DNA of 43,169 nucleotides, from NCBI GenBank assembly GCA_002439605.1, contig DJOI01000031.1, positions 22,957-66,125 of the forward strand. The letters run 5' to 3'. The stretch is from Candidatus Segatella mututuai (GTDB lineage: Bacteria; Bacteroidota; Bacteroidia; Bacteroidales; Bacteroidaceae). This document shows positions 36,459 to 43,169 of the stretch, piece after piece. The translations under genes were made by a program, and so were the position numbers. Each line of letters starts with the position of its first letter. Position 1 is the first letter of the stretch. Under the pieces are notes generated by a model. The model saw nothing but the letters and a program-made list of their open reading frames with translations. It had not been told where the DNA came from and made no database searches.

Positions 36459-36669
36459 TATAGAATTTTATCCTGCGAAAAATGATCAAACAAGGAAGCA
36501 ACTCATGCAGAAATCTATTTTCTTGCTCTTATATTCCCCAACAACAAGTAAGCAAAATATAGAAATAAATCATGACAATGATAGTTGTTATTTTATCATT
36601 ACCAAACAATACAAAATGTTAGTTTAATGTTAAGAAAGCAAGCCCTTTGAAAGTTTTTTCTCAAAATGC
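36459..36669. other. Intergenic region between array and M16 promoter
   Basis: About 210 bp, AT-rich. An open frame running through the array into this stretch (36382-36627, plus) has no support as a gene. Nothing else is seen. Confidence 0.35.
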
Positions 36670-36700
36670 TTGCGTGGTCTGTAGAATTGTACTACTTTTG
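36670..36700 (+). promoter_or_regulatory. Promoter of the M16 peptidase gene
   Basis: TTG at 36670-36672, 20 nt, TACTTTTG at 36693-36700. The leader to the ATG at 36768 is about 60 nt. Confidence 0.65.
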
Positions 36701-36767
36701 CAGTATCAAGTTTGTGAGAAAAAAAAGATAAATACACATTAATTTATATAAAACAACATCAGCTATT

Positions 36768-39596
36768 ATGAAACTCAAGAAGTTTTTCGCAGTTGCCATC
36801 GTGTTGCTTACTGCCGGACAGACAATGGCTCAGACGATGCCGCCCATCCCGGTAGACAAAGATGTAAGAATAGGCCATTTGGACAATGGTCTGACTTATT
36901 ACATCCGACACAACAACTATCCCGAGCATGTAGCCAGTTTCTACATCGCACAGAAAGTAGGTTCAATCAACGAAAACGACGACCAACGGGGATTGGCTCA
37001 CCTCCTGGAACACCTCGCCTTCAACGGATCTGAGCATTTTAAGGGCAACAGCCTGCAAGAATATTTGCAGAGCATCGGTGTGGAATACGGAAGAAACCTC
37101 AATGCCTACACCGCTGTAGAGAACACCGTATACTACTTTACCGATGTGCCTACAGCACGCGTTTCGGCAGTAGACTCATGCATGCTCATCCTGAAAGATT
37201 GGAGCAACGGCATATCGCTAACCAAGGAAGACATCAACGACGAGCGCGACGTGGTGCACAACGAATATCGTATGCGCATGGTGGGACAGCAGCGTATCCT
37301 TGAGCGTGCCCTGCCAAAACTTTATCCCAACTGCAAATACGGCTACCGTATGCCTATCGGCTTAATGAGCGTCATCGACGGCTGCGACCCAGAGACGCTG
37401 CGCAGCTATTATCGCAAATGGTATCGCCCAGACAACCAAGCCATCATCGTTGTAGGCGATGTGGACGTAGACCATATCGAGGCGCAGATCAAGAAACTTT
37501 TCGGAAGCATCAAGGTGCCAGCCAATGCCGCCAAGGTAGTGCCTGTGGAAGTGCCAGACAACAACAAGGCCATCTACGTGGTAGACAAGGACAAGGAGCA
37601 GCAGATGGATCTTTTTCAGATTTTCATGAAGCACGAAGCCACCCCCGACTCTTTGAAGAGCGGTGTCGACTATCTGCTCAAAGGCTATATGGACAACCTC
37701 TTCAGCAGTATGATGAACGCCCGCTTCAGCGAGAAATCGCAGGAGCCCAACTGTCCTTATCTGCAGGCAGGAAGCAGCATAGGCGACTACCTCATATCCA
37801 GCACCAAGGAAGCTCTCTCAACCTATGGTGCGGCAAAGGAAGGAAAAATCAAGGAGGCGTATGCTGCCGTGCTACGCGAATTGAAGCGTGTGCGCGACTA
37901 TGGCTTCACAGCCACTGAATACCAGCGCGCTAAAGATGAGTTTATGAGCCAAATAGAGAAGGCTTACACCAACCGCGACAAGATGAAGAACGAGCAGTTC
38001 ACCACTCAGTATGTGGACAACTTCATCAGAAAAGAGCCTATTCCTTCTGTAGAGGACGAATATCAGATTTATCAGATGCTGGTTCCACACATCCCAGTGG
38101 AGGCTATCAATCAGTATGCCAAGCAATTGGTATGCGAAACAGACACCAACCTTGTGACACTCGTCATGATGCGCGAGGCCGATGGTGTGGTTTACCCTAC
38201 CGAGCAAGAACTCGCCGACATCGTAAAGCAGGTACGCGGAGAAAAACTCGAAGCCTATGTGGACAATGTGAAACAGGATCCTCTCATCGCCCAAAAGCCT
38301 AAGACTGGCAAAATCAAGAGCACTACAGAAGACAAGAAATTAGGATTCAAGACTCTCACGCTCTCCAATGGTGCCAAGGTGGTGCTGAAGAAGACCGACT
38401 TCAAGGACAACGAGATTCAGTTCGCAGCCACAGCCAATGTAGGTTATTCATCACTCGACAAGTCTGACTATACCTTTGCCTTTGTGGGTGGCATGTTGCT
38501 CAACGCCAGCGGTCTGGGACAGTTCTCAAGCAATGACCTCGAGAAAGCCCTCGCAGGCAAGCAGGCCAGTGTGTCTTACACCATCACTCCTTTCAAGCAT
38601 GGACTCTCGGGCAACTCCACCCCTAAGGACATCGAGACCCTCATGCAGCTCATCTATCTCAAGATGACAGCCTTGAGCAAGGACGAGAAATCAGCGTCCA
38701 ACCTCCTGAACACCATTAAGACTGCACTTGCCAACCAGAGCAAGAGCCCAGAAATGGTTTATCAGGATTCGCTGCAGAGCACCATCTACATGGGCAGCAA
38801 ATTGGCACGCATCCCAAAGACCGAAGACCTCAACGCTGTCAACTACGACCGCGTACTCGAACTGGGCAAGCAGATGTTCACCAACGCCAAGGACTTCACC
38901 TTCTTCTTCGTGGGCAACTACGACGAGAAGACTCTCCTTCCGCTCATCGAGCAATACATCGCCTCCATCCCAAACAAGGGTGTCAAACTGAAGAACAAGG
39001 TCATCCCTGTAGCCACTGGCGAGGTGAAGAACATATTCAGCAAGAGCATGGAAAACCCCATGTCGCAAGTTACCGAGATTTGGTACGCCAAGACTCCTTA
39101 CACCCTGCGGACAAGTGTGCTCGCCGACATCTCTGCGCGATTGCTGCAAATGGACTATCTACGCAACATACGCGAGAAGCTGAGCGCTGCCTACCATGCT
39201 GGAGCCGATGCAAGCATGGCACTCGACTGGGACGGGCAGTTGGCCATCAGCCTGACAGGAAGCGCACAGCTCAACCCCGAGAAGCTCGACGAGGCGTTGC
39301 CTTACTTCTTCTCTGGTTTGAAGACTACCGTAGAGCAGCCTAACGCCAGCGATCTGCAGAAAATCAAGGAGATACTGGCCAAGCAGGCCTCCGTAGACGC
39401 TAAGACCAATGGCTACTGGACAAACATTTTGAGCAACTATGTCATCAACGGCGTAGACCTCCACACCGATTATCTGAAGACAGTAAGTGGTGTCGACGGC
39501 AAAGCCATTGGCGATTTCCTCAAGAACATCGTCCTCAAGCCAGGCAACCACATGGAAGTCATCATGAAGGCTACCAAGGAAAAGGCTGGGAAATAA
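36768..39596 (+). CDS. M16-family zinc metallopeptidase (pitrilysin-like), secreted
   Basis: A 942-aa protein with a signal peptide at 1-21 (ends MAQT), so it works in the periplasm or at the outer membrane. It consists of two M16 halves. The first has the inverted zinc motif His78-Leu-Leu-Glu81-His82 (HxxEH) and a downstream Glu166 in DVVHNEYRM as likely third ligand. The second half (about 520-935) lacks HxxEH, as is normal for the structural half. The enzyme would degrade peptides trapped in its closed chamber. Proteins of this size and layout are common in Bacteroidetes. It is a single-gene unit with its own promoter and terminator. Confidence 0.92.
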   Translation: MKLKKFFAVAIVLLTAGQTMAQTMPPIPVDKDVRIGHLDNGLTYYIRHNNYPEHVASFYIAQKVGSINENDDQRGLAHLLEHLAFNGSEHFKGNSLQEYLQSIGVEYGRNLNAYTAVENTVYYFTDVPTARVSAVDSCMLILKDWSNGISLTKEDINDERDVVHNEYRMRMVGQQRILERALPKLYPNCKYGYRMPIGLMSVIDGCDPETLRSYYRKWYRPDNQAIIVVGDVDVDHIEAQIKKLFGSIKVPANAAKVVPVEVPDNNKAIYVVDKDKEQQMDLFQIFMKHEATPDSLKSGVDYLLKGYMDNLFSSMMNARFSEKSQEPNCPYLQAGSSIGDYLISSTKEALSTYGAAKEGKIKEAYAAVLRELKRVRDYGFTATEYQRAKDEFMSQIEKAYTNRDKMKNEQFTTQYVDNFIRKEPIPSVEDEYQIYQMLVPHIPVEAINQYAKQLVCETDTNLVTLVMMREADGVVYPTEQELADIVKQVRGEKLEAYVDNVKQDPLIAQKPKTGKIKSTTEDKKLGFKTLTLSNGAKVVLKKTDFKDNEIQFAATANVGYSSLDKSDYTFAFVGGMLLNASGLGQFSSNDLEKALAGKQASVSYTITPFKHGLSGNSTPKDIETLMQLIYLKMTALSKDEKSASNLLNTIKTALANQSKSPEMVYQDSLQSTIYMGSKLARIPKTEDLNAVNYDRVLELGKQMFTNAKDFTFFFVGNYDEKTLLPLIEQYIASIPNKGVKLKNKVIPVATGEVKNIFSKSMENPMSQVTEIWYAKTPYTLRTSVLADISARLLQMDYLRNIREKLSAAYHAGADASMALDWDGQLAISLTGSAQLNPEKLDEALPYFFSGLKTTVEQPNASDLQKIKEILAKQASVDAKTNGYWTNILSNYVINGVDLHTDYLKTVSGVDGKAIGDFLKNIVLKPGNHMEVIMKATKEKAGK

Positions 39597-39672
39597 AAAC
39601 TCGGACTAAAGTGACGGTAAAACCACCATACCAAGTGTGATATTTTCACCGTCACTAAAGCCAACAAAACCA

Positions 39673-39725
39673 TAAGAGGTCCCGTTGCAGAACCAAGTTC
39701 TTACAACGGAACCTCTTATTTTGTT
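39673..39725. terminator. Bidirectional-looking terminator after the M16 gene
   Basis: A long hairpin: TAAGAGGT at 39673-39680 pairs with ACCTCTTA at 39711-39718, and inner CCGTTG/CAACGG and AGAAC/GTTCT segments extend it to about 20 pairs. TTTTG follows on the plus strand. It can serve both the M16 gene and the small minus-strand ORF at 39792-39911. Confidence 0.7.
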
Positions 39726-39791
39726 CAAGAAACGAATTCCCACAGAATGTCATTTCTTTCCGTGCTTTTTGAAAAGACAATCTCTCATTTT

Positions 39792-39911
39792 TTAAGCTCT
39801 TCTTCTAACCTTGTTAGCGAGGGCTTCGCGTCGGTCATGAAGAATCTGCTGGCATTTATCCTGTGCAAGATTCTCAACCTCTGCATTGACCTTAATTAAA
39901 CTATAATCCAT
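39792..39911 (-). CDS. Small ORF, 39 aa, hypothetical
   Basis: Starts MDYSLIKVNAEVENL and ends NKVRRRA; hydrophilic, probably one amphipathic helix with a basic tail. A -7 box TATCTTTG (minus strand, 39943-39936) lies 24 nt before the ATG, and a hairpin terminator lies beyond its end. No family is recognised. Its short leader contains ATCGCAATAGGTTAT (read on the minus strand), also found at the start of the candidate ncRNA. Promoter plus open frame makes it plausible, but at this length chance is not excluded. Confidence 0.4.
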   Translation of the reverse strand: MDYSLIKVNAEVENLAQDKCQQILHDRREALANKVRRRA

Positions 39912-39935
39912 AACCTATTGCGATTTGTAATGCTG

Positions 39936-39943
39936 CAAAGATA
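39936..39943 (-). promoter_or_regulatory. -7 box before the 39-aa ORF
   Basis: TATCTTTG on the minus strand. The nearest TTG upstream is 14 nt away, too close for a standard -33 box. Confidence 0.4.
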
Positions 39944-40209
39944 AGACATTCTGACTACAAGCACTATGAAAAAAGTGGGAAAAACACACTTTAAGCCCCT
40001 ATTTTTTGACTTAAATCAAGGAGAAAATAGGGAAATGCCTATAAAAAATATCCTTTTTCCTTTCATTATCTGCTTTTTTTTTGCGATATTTGCAACCGAA
40101 AAATCAAGAACTCCACATAAAGTTTCTAAGCGCAAGAGTCCTAAAAGGCTCAAAAAGATAGAAAAAGGAGTTCTACAACTCAGAAACATCAAAAAAAATA
40201 CAAACAAAA

Positions 40210-41010
40210 ATGAAAAAAGTACTCATGATGGTTGCCCTTGTGCTGACATGCTCCACAGGCATCCTCGCTAACGAAACATGCGCCGAGAGCGCAACAACAT
40301 CCGAAATGAGCAGCCTTCCTGCCAAAAAAACTACCAAGAAGAAGGCTACTACCAAGAAGTCAACCTCCACTGCCAAGAAGACTTCCACAACCTCTAAAGC
40401 TTCTTCCAACACAAACTCCACTACTGCGGCTGTGTTATCCGGGCTTTTTGGCCACACTGGCGAAAACAAAAGCAACAATTCCGCAAGCAAGGTGGAAAGC
40501 ATTGTGGGCAACATACTCGACAACGTGATTGGCACAACCACTTTCAAGAAAGCCGATCTCTGTGCGCACACATGGAAATACAAGTCGCCAGGCTGCGCCT
40601 TTACCTCAGAGAACCTGCTGGCAAAAGCAGGTGGCGAAATAGCAGCCAAGAAGGTGGAAGAAAAACTGAGCACCTATTACCAGAAGGCTGGATTCAGCAG
40701 TTCGAACACATACTTCAAGTTCAACGAAGACGGCACCTTCACCGCCAAGATTGACGGAAAAGCATGGAGCGGCACGTACACCTTCGACGAGAAGACTCAC
40801 GCCATCGACTTGAAAGGTCGCCTGTTGCTCAACCTCTCTGGTTTCGCCACCAAGAACACAACAGGCATCAGCCTCCTCTTCGAGTCGAAGAAACTGCTTA
40901 CCATCATACAGACTCTCACAGCTCTGAGTGGCAACACGACTCTCGGAACTATTGGTGAACTTTCCAAAAACTACGATGGCGTACGCATAGGCTTCGACCT
41001 CTGCAAGTAA
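40210..41010 (+). CDS. DUF4923-like secreted protein
   Basis: A 266-aa protein with a signal peptide at about 1-20. A Lys/Thr/Ser-rich low-complexity linker (about 38-75, repeated KKTTKKKATTKKS-like units) leads to a C-terminal domain (about 90-266). That domain matches the DUF4923/lipocalin-like pattern I know from Bacteroidales: WKYKSPGCAFTSENLLAKAGGE near 122-143, FKFNEDGTFTAKIDGKAWSGTYTF near 173-196. It probably forms a small beta barrel in the envelope; function unknown. It is a single gene followed by a strong terminator. The basic linker might bind an acidic envelope polymer, which is speculation. Confidence 0.75.
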   Translation: MKKVLMMVALVLTCSTGILANETCAESATTSEMSSLPAKKTTKKKATTKKSTSTAKKTSTTSKASSNTNSTTAAVLSGLFGHTGENKSNNSASKVESIVGNILDNVIGTTTFKKADLCAHTWKYKSPGCAFTSENLLAKAGGEIAAKKVEEKLSTYYQKAGFSSSNTYFKFNEDGTFTAKIDGKAWSGTYTFDEKTHAIDLKGRLLLNLSGFATKNTTGISLLFESKKLLTIIQTLTALSGNTTLGTIGELSKNYDGVRIGFDLCK

Positions 41011-41046
41011 TCACTAACCTGTCGCACAGCGGTGGAAATTCAAAAG

Positions 41047-41087
41047 CGGCCTGGTTCAAAATTAGTATTTGGACCAGACCGTTTTTT
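41047..41087 (+). terminator. Terminator after the DUF4923-like gene
   Basis: CGGCCTGGT at 41047-41055 and ACCAGACCG at 41073-41081 form the stem, followed by TTTTTT. Confidence 0.85.
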
Positions 41088-41150
41088 ATGCTATTTACAC
41101 AGCAAACAACATCTTCGTATAATACAGACGAACCAAGTCAACAACAAGAG

Positions 41151-41510
41151 CTATTTATAGTACTCCTCCCATTGCTTCATCGCCTCTTTCCAATCGGTCT
41201 GCTCGCCTTCAGCAATGGCCCGTCGTTGCCTTTCAGCCTCATCGCGAGCCTTGTCTTGTGCCCGTTTTGCCTTCATAGCCTCGATAGTGGCATCGTCGAG
41301 AATCACTATGGCTCCACGCTTGATGGCATCTTGCAACTCCTGTTCCCCGAACGCCTTTCCCGGCTCATTGAAGTCGGAGATATTAAACTCGTAGTCGACA
41401 CGCAGCTCGTGACGTATCAGTTTTTGCTGCAAACGATTTCCCGCATTCTTGAATCGCAGCAACTTTCCTATCTGACTGATTTCTGCCTGTGAGTATTTAT
41501 TTCTTCCCAT
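41151..41510 (-). CDS. Conserved-looking hypothetical protein, 119 aa
   Basis: A cytoplasmic, highly charged protein with no signal or membrane segment. The N-terminal half (MGRNKYSQAEISQIGKLL) is helical and basic; a middle stretch DYEFNISDFNEPGKAF is followed by a long helix rich in Ala, Arg and Glu (about 78-119), probably a coiled coil. I know similar short proteins only as Bacteroidales hypotheticals and assign no function. A -7 box TATCTTTG (minus strand) at 41529-41536 is 19 nt before the ATG, so the leader is very short. Coding character is good (charged, balanced composition, no rare-residue bias). Confidence 0.65.
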   Translation of the reverse strand: MGRNKYSQAEISQIGKLLRFKNAGNRLQQKLIRHELRVDYEFNISDFNEPGKAFGEQELQDAIKRGAIVILDDATIEAMKAKRAQDKARDEAERQRRAIAEGEQTDWKEAMKQWEEYYK

Positions 41511-41528
41511 TTATCTTGTTTTTGGTTG

Positions 41529-41536
41529 CAAAGATA
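41529..41536 (-). promoter_or_regulatory. -7 box before the 119-aa gene
   Basis: TATCTTTG on the minus strand, 19 nt upstream of the start codon at 41510. Confidence 0.5.
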
Positions 41537-41775
41537 CAAAATTTTCCATTCTGAGGGAGAGTGATTTTCGCTTTTTCTCAGAAAAAGACCTGCTTCCCCC
41601 CTTTAACTTATTCTCCAAAGTCTCATTTCTTAATGGAGCTTACGAAGTTTTATTCATATCTTCACTGCTTCATATACCTATATACAAAAAGCCCTACTCT
41701 ATTTTTCCATTTACCATCACAAAAACAAAGATATCAGAAAAAGTGTTAATGTGAAACAAAAATAAGTGTATTTAC
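41537..41775. other. Intergenic region upstream of glnK
   Basis: AT-rich, about 240 bp. An open frame at 41561-41749 (plus) has no promoter or recognisable content and is not called. Nothing else is seen. Confidence 0.35.
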
Positions 41776-41820
41776 TTTCATTCTGTAAGAAACAAACACC
41801 AAAAATGTTTCTTACTGAAA
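41776..41820. promoter_or_regulatory. Long inverted repeat upstream of glnK
   Basis: GTAAGAAACA at 41785-41794 and TGTTTCTTAC at 41806-41815 are perfect complements around an 11-nt A-rich loop. TTTCA at 41776-41780 and TGAAA at 41816-41820 extend the symmetry after a 4-nt offset. It lies about 65 bp before the glnK -7 box and has no T-run, so a protein-binding operator is more likely than a terminator. Confidence 0.5.
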
Positions 41821-41882
41821 GATAGGATGAAATACAATAACAAAAAGTAAGTTATTATAATTAAATAACTATCAAAATGTTG

Positions 41883-41890
41883 TAATTTTG
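41883..41890 (+). promoter_or_regulatory. -7 box of glnK-amtB promoter
   Basis: TAATTTTG, about 80 nt before the glnK ATG. No -33 TTG at 19-21 nt is seen; a sigma-54 GG/GC pair was looked for and not found. Confidence 0.45.
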
Positions 41891-41970
41891 CACTACAAAC
41901 ATACATAGTGTTATATTTTTACAAAAGAAGCAGAACAATTAGTCACAAATAATAATAGGAGAGATTAATT

Positions 41971-42327
41971 ATGAAAAAGATTGAAGCAATCATCCGTAAG
42001 ACCAAGTTCGAGGATGTGAAGGAAGCATTACTTGCTGCCGACATCGAGTGGTTCTCTTACTACGACGTGCGTGGAGAAGGCAAGATGCGACAAGCACGCA
42101 TCTATCGTGGTGTGATGTACGACACGAGTAGCATCGAGCGCGTACTGTTGAATATCGTTGTACGTGACAAAAACGTAGAGAAAACCATCAATGCCATCCA
42201 GGAGGCAGCCCGCACAGGCGAGATTGGCGATGGCCGAATCTTTGTCATTCCAGTAGAAGACACTGTGAGAATCCGCACAGGCGAAAGAGGCGACATCGCT
42301 CTTTATAATGCCGAGCAGGAGAAGTAA
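41971..42327 (+). CDS. glnK: PII nitrogen-regulatory protein
   Basis: A 118-aa PII signal protein that reads ATP/ADP and 2-oxoglutarate and typically plugs the Amt channel when nitrogen is ample. The start MKKIEAIIRKTKFEDVKEAL is the family signature. The T-loop region (about 36-55, GKMRQARIYRGVMYDT) keeps Tyr45 and Tyr50, which match Tyr46 and Tyr51 of E. coli GlnB/GlnK. The C-terminal signature TGEIGDGRIFVIPVEDTVRIRTGERG (about 82-107) forms the nucleotide site. The gene lies directly before an ammonium transporter gene, the classical glnK-amtB order, so GlnK is preferred over GlnB. An RBS-like GGAGAG precedes the ATG. Confidence 0.93.
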   Translation: MKKIEAIIRKTKFEDVKEALLAADIEWFSYYDVRGEGKMRQARIYRGVMYDTSSIERVLLNIVVRDKNVEKTINAIQEAARTGEIGDGRIFVIPVEDTVRIRTGERGDIALYNAEQEK

Positions 42328-42330
42328 TAT

Positions 42331-42471
42331 TTAATGTTAAGTGTTAAATGTTAACTGAGTTGGATAAATTAATAGTATAATCGGAATGTTTGGAAGTTAG
42401 GTGAGAGGATCGGATGTTATGCGGGCGCATGCCAACTTAACATTTAACATTTAACACTTAACATTTAACAT
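42331..42471. repeat. Inverted heptamer repeats between glnK and amtB
   Basis: The right arm at 42437-42471 is five tandem heptamers of TTAACAT (the third is TTAACAC). The left arm at 42331-42354 is the reverse complement of about three such heptamers, with the variant unit in register, so at least 22 bp can pair. About 85 bp of unique sequence lies between the arms. In RNA this would be a large AU-rich hairpin between the two genes. Confidence 0.8.
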
Positions 42472-42490
42472 TCCTCAAAGTAAAAAGATT

Positions 42491-43169
42491 ATGAGTGTAC
42501 AGGATTTAGGAATTTCAATAGATACCGTGTGGATGCTCCTTGCAGCCATGTTGGTCTTTTTCATGCAGCCGGGCTTTGCCCTCTGCGAGGCGGGCTTCAC
42601 CCGTAGTAAGAACACCGCGAACATTCTGTTCAAGAACTTCGTCGATTTCATGATCGGTTCCGTTCTTTTCTGGTTTGTAGGTTTCGGATTCATGTTTGGC
42701 AGCGATGGACAAGGCTTCATCGGAATGCCTAACTTTGGCGACCTCTCTTTCTATAAGAATGCAGCAGGTCTTCCTACCGAGGGCTTCCTGATGTTCGAGA
42801 CCGTGTTCTGCGCCACCAGTGCTACCATCGTTTCAGGTGCCATGGCAGAACGTACCAAGTTCTCCATGTACTGCGTTTATTCATTCTTCATCTCATTGAT
42901 CATCTACCCTGTGGAAGGTCACTGGACATGGGGTGGTGGTTGGCTGTGCAACGGCGAGGCAGGTTCGTTCATGATGAACACCTTTGGTGCTGCCTTCCAT
43001 GACTTCGCCGGTTCTGCCATCGTACACAGCGTGGGTGGTGTCTTGGCCTTGGTTGGTGCCATCTGTCTTGGTCCTCGTCTGGGCAAGTATCGCAACGGCA
43101 AGAGCACCGCTATCCCTGGTCACAACTTGATGGCTGCCGCCCTCGGCGTATTCATCCTCTGGTTCGGAT
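42491..43169 (+). CDS. amtB: Ammonium transporter Amt (partial, cut by window end)
   Basis: The open frame runs from the ATG at 42491 to the window edge: 226 codons of a protein usually over 400 aa. The start MSVQDLGISIDTVWMLLAAMLVFFMQPGFALCEAG is the Amt TM1 with the FALLEAG-like motif, and the next helix carries KNTANILFKNFVDFMIGSVLFW. Phe/Trp of the periplasmic ammonium site lie around FETVFCATSATIVSGAMAERTKF, and HDFAGSAIVHSVGG holds the first of the two pore histidines. It carries ammonium across the inner membrane and is controlled by GlnK. It follows glnK by 163 bp containing the inverted heptamer repeats. Confidence 0.93.
   Translation, partial: MSVQDLGISIDTVWMLLAAMLVFFMQPGFALCEAGFTRSKNTANILFKNFVDFMIGSVLFWFVGFGFMFGSDGQGFIGMPNFGDLSFYKNAAGLPTEGFLMFETVFCATSATIVSGAMAERTKFSMYCVYSFFISLIIYPVEGHWTWGGGWLCNGEAGSFMMNTFGAAFHDFAGSAIVHSVGGVLALVGAICLGPRLGKYRNGKSTAIPGHNLMAAALGVFILWFG

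Noticed and set aside
36382..36627. Open frame of 81 codons crossing the palindrome array
   Set aside because: Its first half is just translation of the repeats; no promoter box in front and no coding character.
39966..40271. Open frame of 101 codons before the DUF4923-like gene
   Set aside because: It overlaps the start of a well-supported gene in another frame; the translation is lysine-rich from A-runs and is best explained as leader DNA.
41971..42490. Sigma-54 promoter or riboswitch for glnK-amtB
   Set aside because: No GG-N10-GC element and no recognisable aptamer; a normal TAnnTTTG box is present instead.

Overview
The window looks like a chromosomal segment of a gut or oral Bacteroidales bacterium, most probably Prevotella/Segatella. 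The grounds are SusC/SusD pairs, lipoproteins with acidic residues just after the lipobox Cys, promoters of the Bacteroidetes type (TTG or TTTG, about 19-20 nt, then TAnnTTTG), weak Shine-Dalgarno signals, a DUF4923-type protein and an eukaryotic-like single-chain glycyl-tRNA synthetase. The genus is an inference from style, not from a marker gene.

Positions 1-27050 are one large polysaccharide utilization locus (PUL). Operon A (minus strand, 12816 down to 29) encodes SusC, SusD, a small lipoprotein, a fusion of an alginate-lyase-fold lyase with a GH88 unsaturated glucuronyl hydrolase, and two GH2 enzymes that both carry the NxKG motif seen in beta-glucuronidases. A membrane regulator (13100-15934, plus strand) diverges from operon A: periplasmic propeller, Y_Y_Y domain, one membrane span, coiled coil and LuxR-type HTH, with no kinase. 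Operon B (minus strand, 25182 down to 15931) encodes a surface glycan-binding lipoprotein, a second SusC/SusD pair, a GH18-ThuA fusion and a stand-alone ThuA protein. It ends tail to tail with the regulator, with interleaved stop codons. A GH5 gene diverges from operon B. Both operon promoters carry the same two-block motif, 33 bp apart and at the same distance from the -7 box. This suggests that one regulator controls both SusCD operons. The enzyme set (lyase, GH88, GH18, GH2, no sulfatase) points to an unsulfated glycan with uronic acid and possibly HexNAc; the actual substrate is not known.

Positions 27050-36111 hold a frameshifted small ORF, tRNA-Leu(UAG), a CE2-like esterase, parC, glyQS with an FKBP-type lipoprotein, a candidate non-coding RNA with its own promoter and terminator, and a MATE transporter. 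Positions 36112-43169 hold a five-copy array of a 10-bp palindrome at 23-bp period, an M16 peptidase, a 39-aa minus-strand ORF, a DUF4923-like protein, a small conserved hypothetical protein, and glnK-amtB. Between glnK and amtB lie long inverted heptamer repeats, and the window edge truncates amtB.
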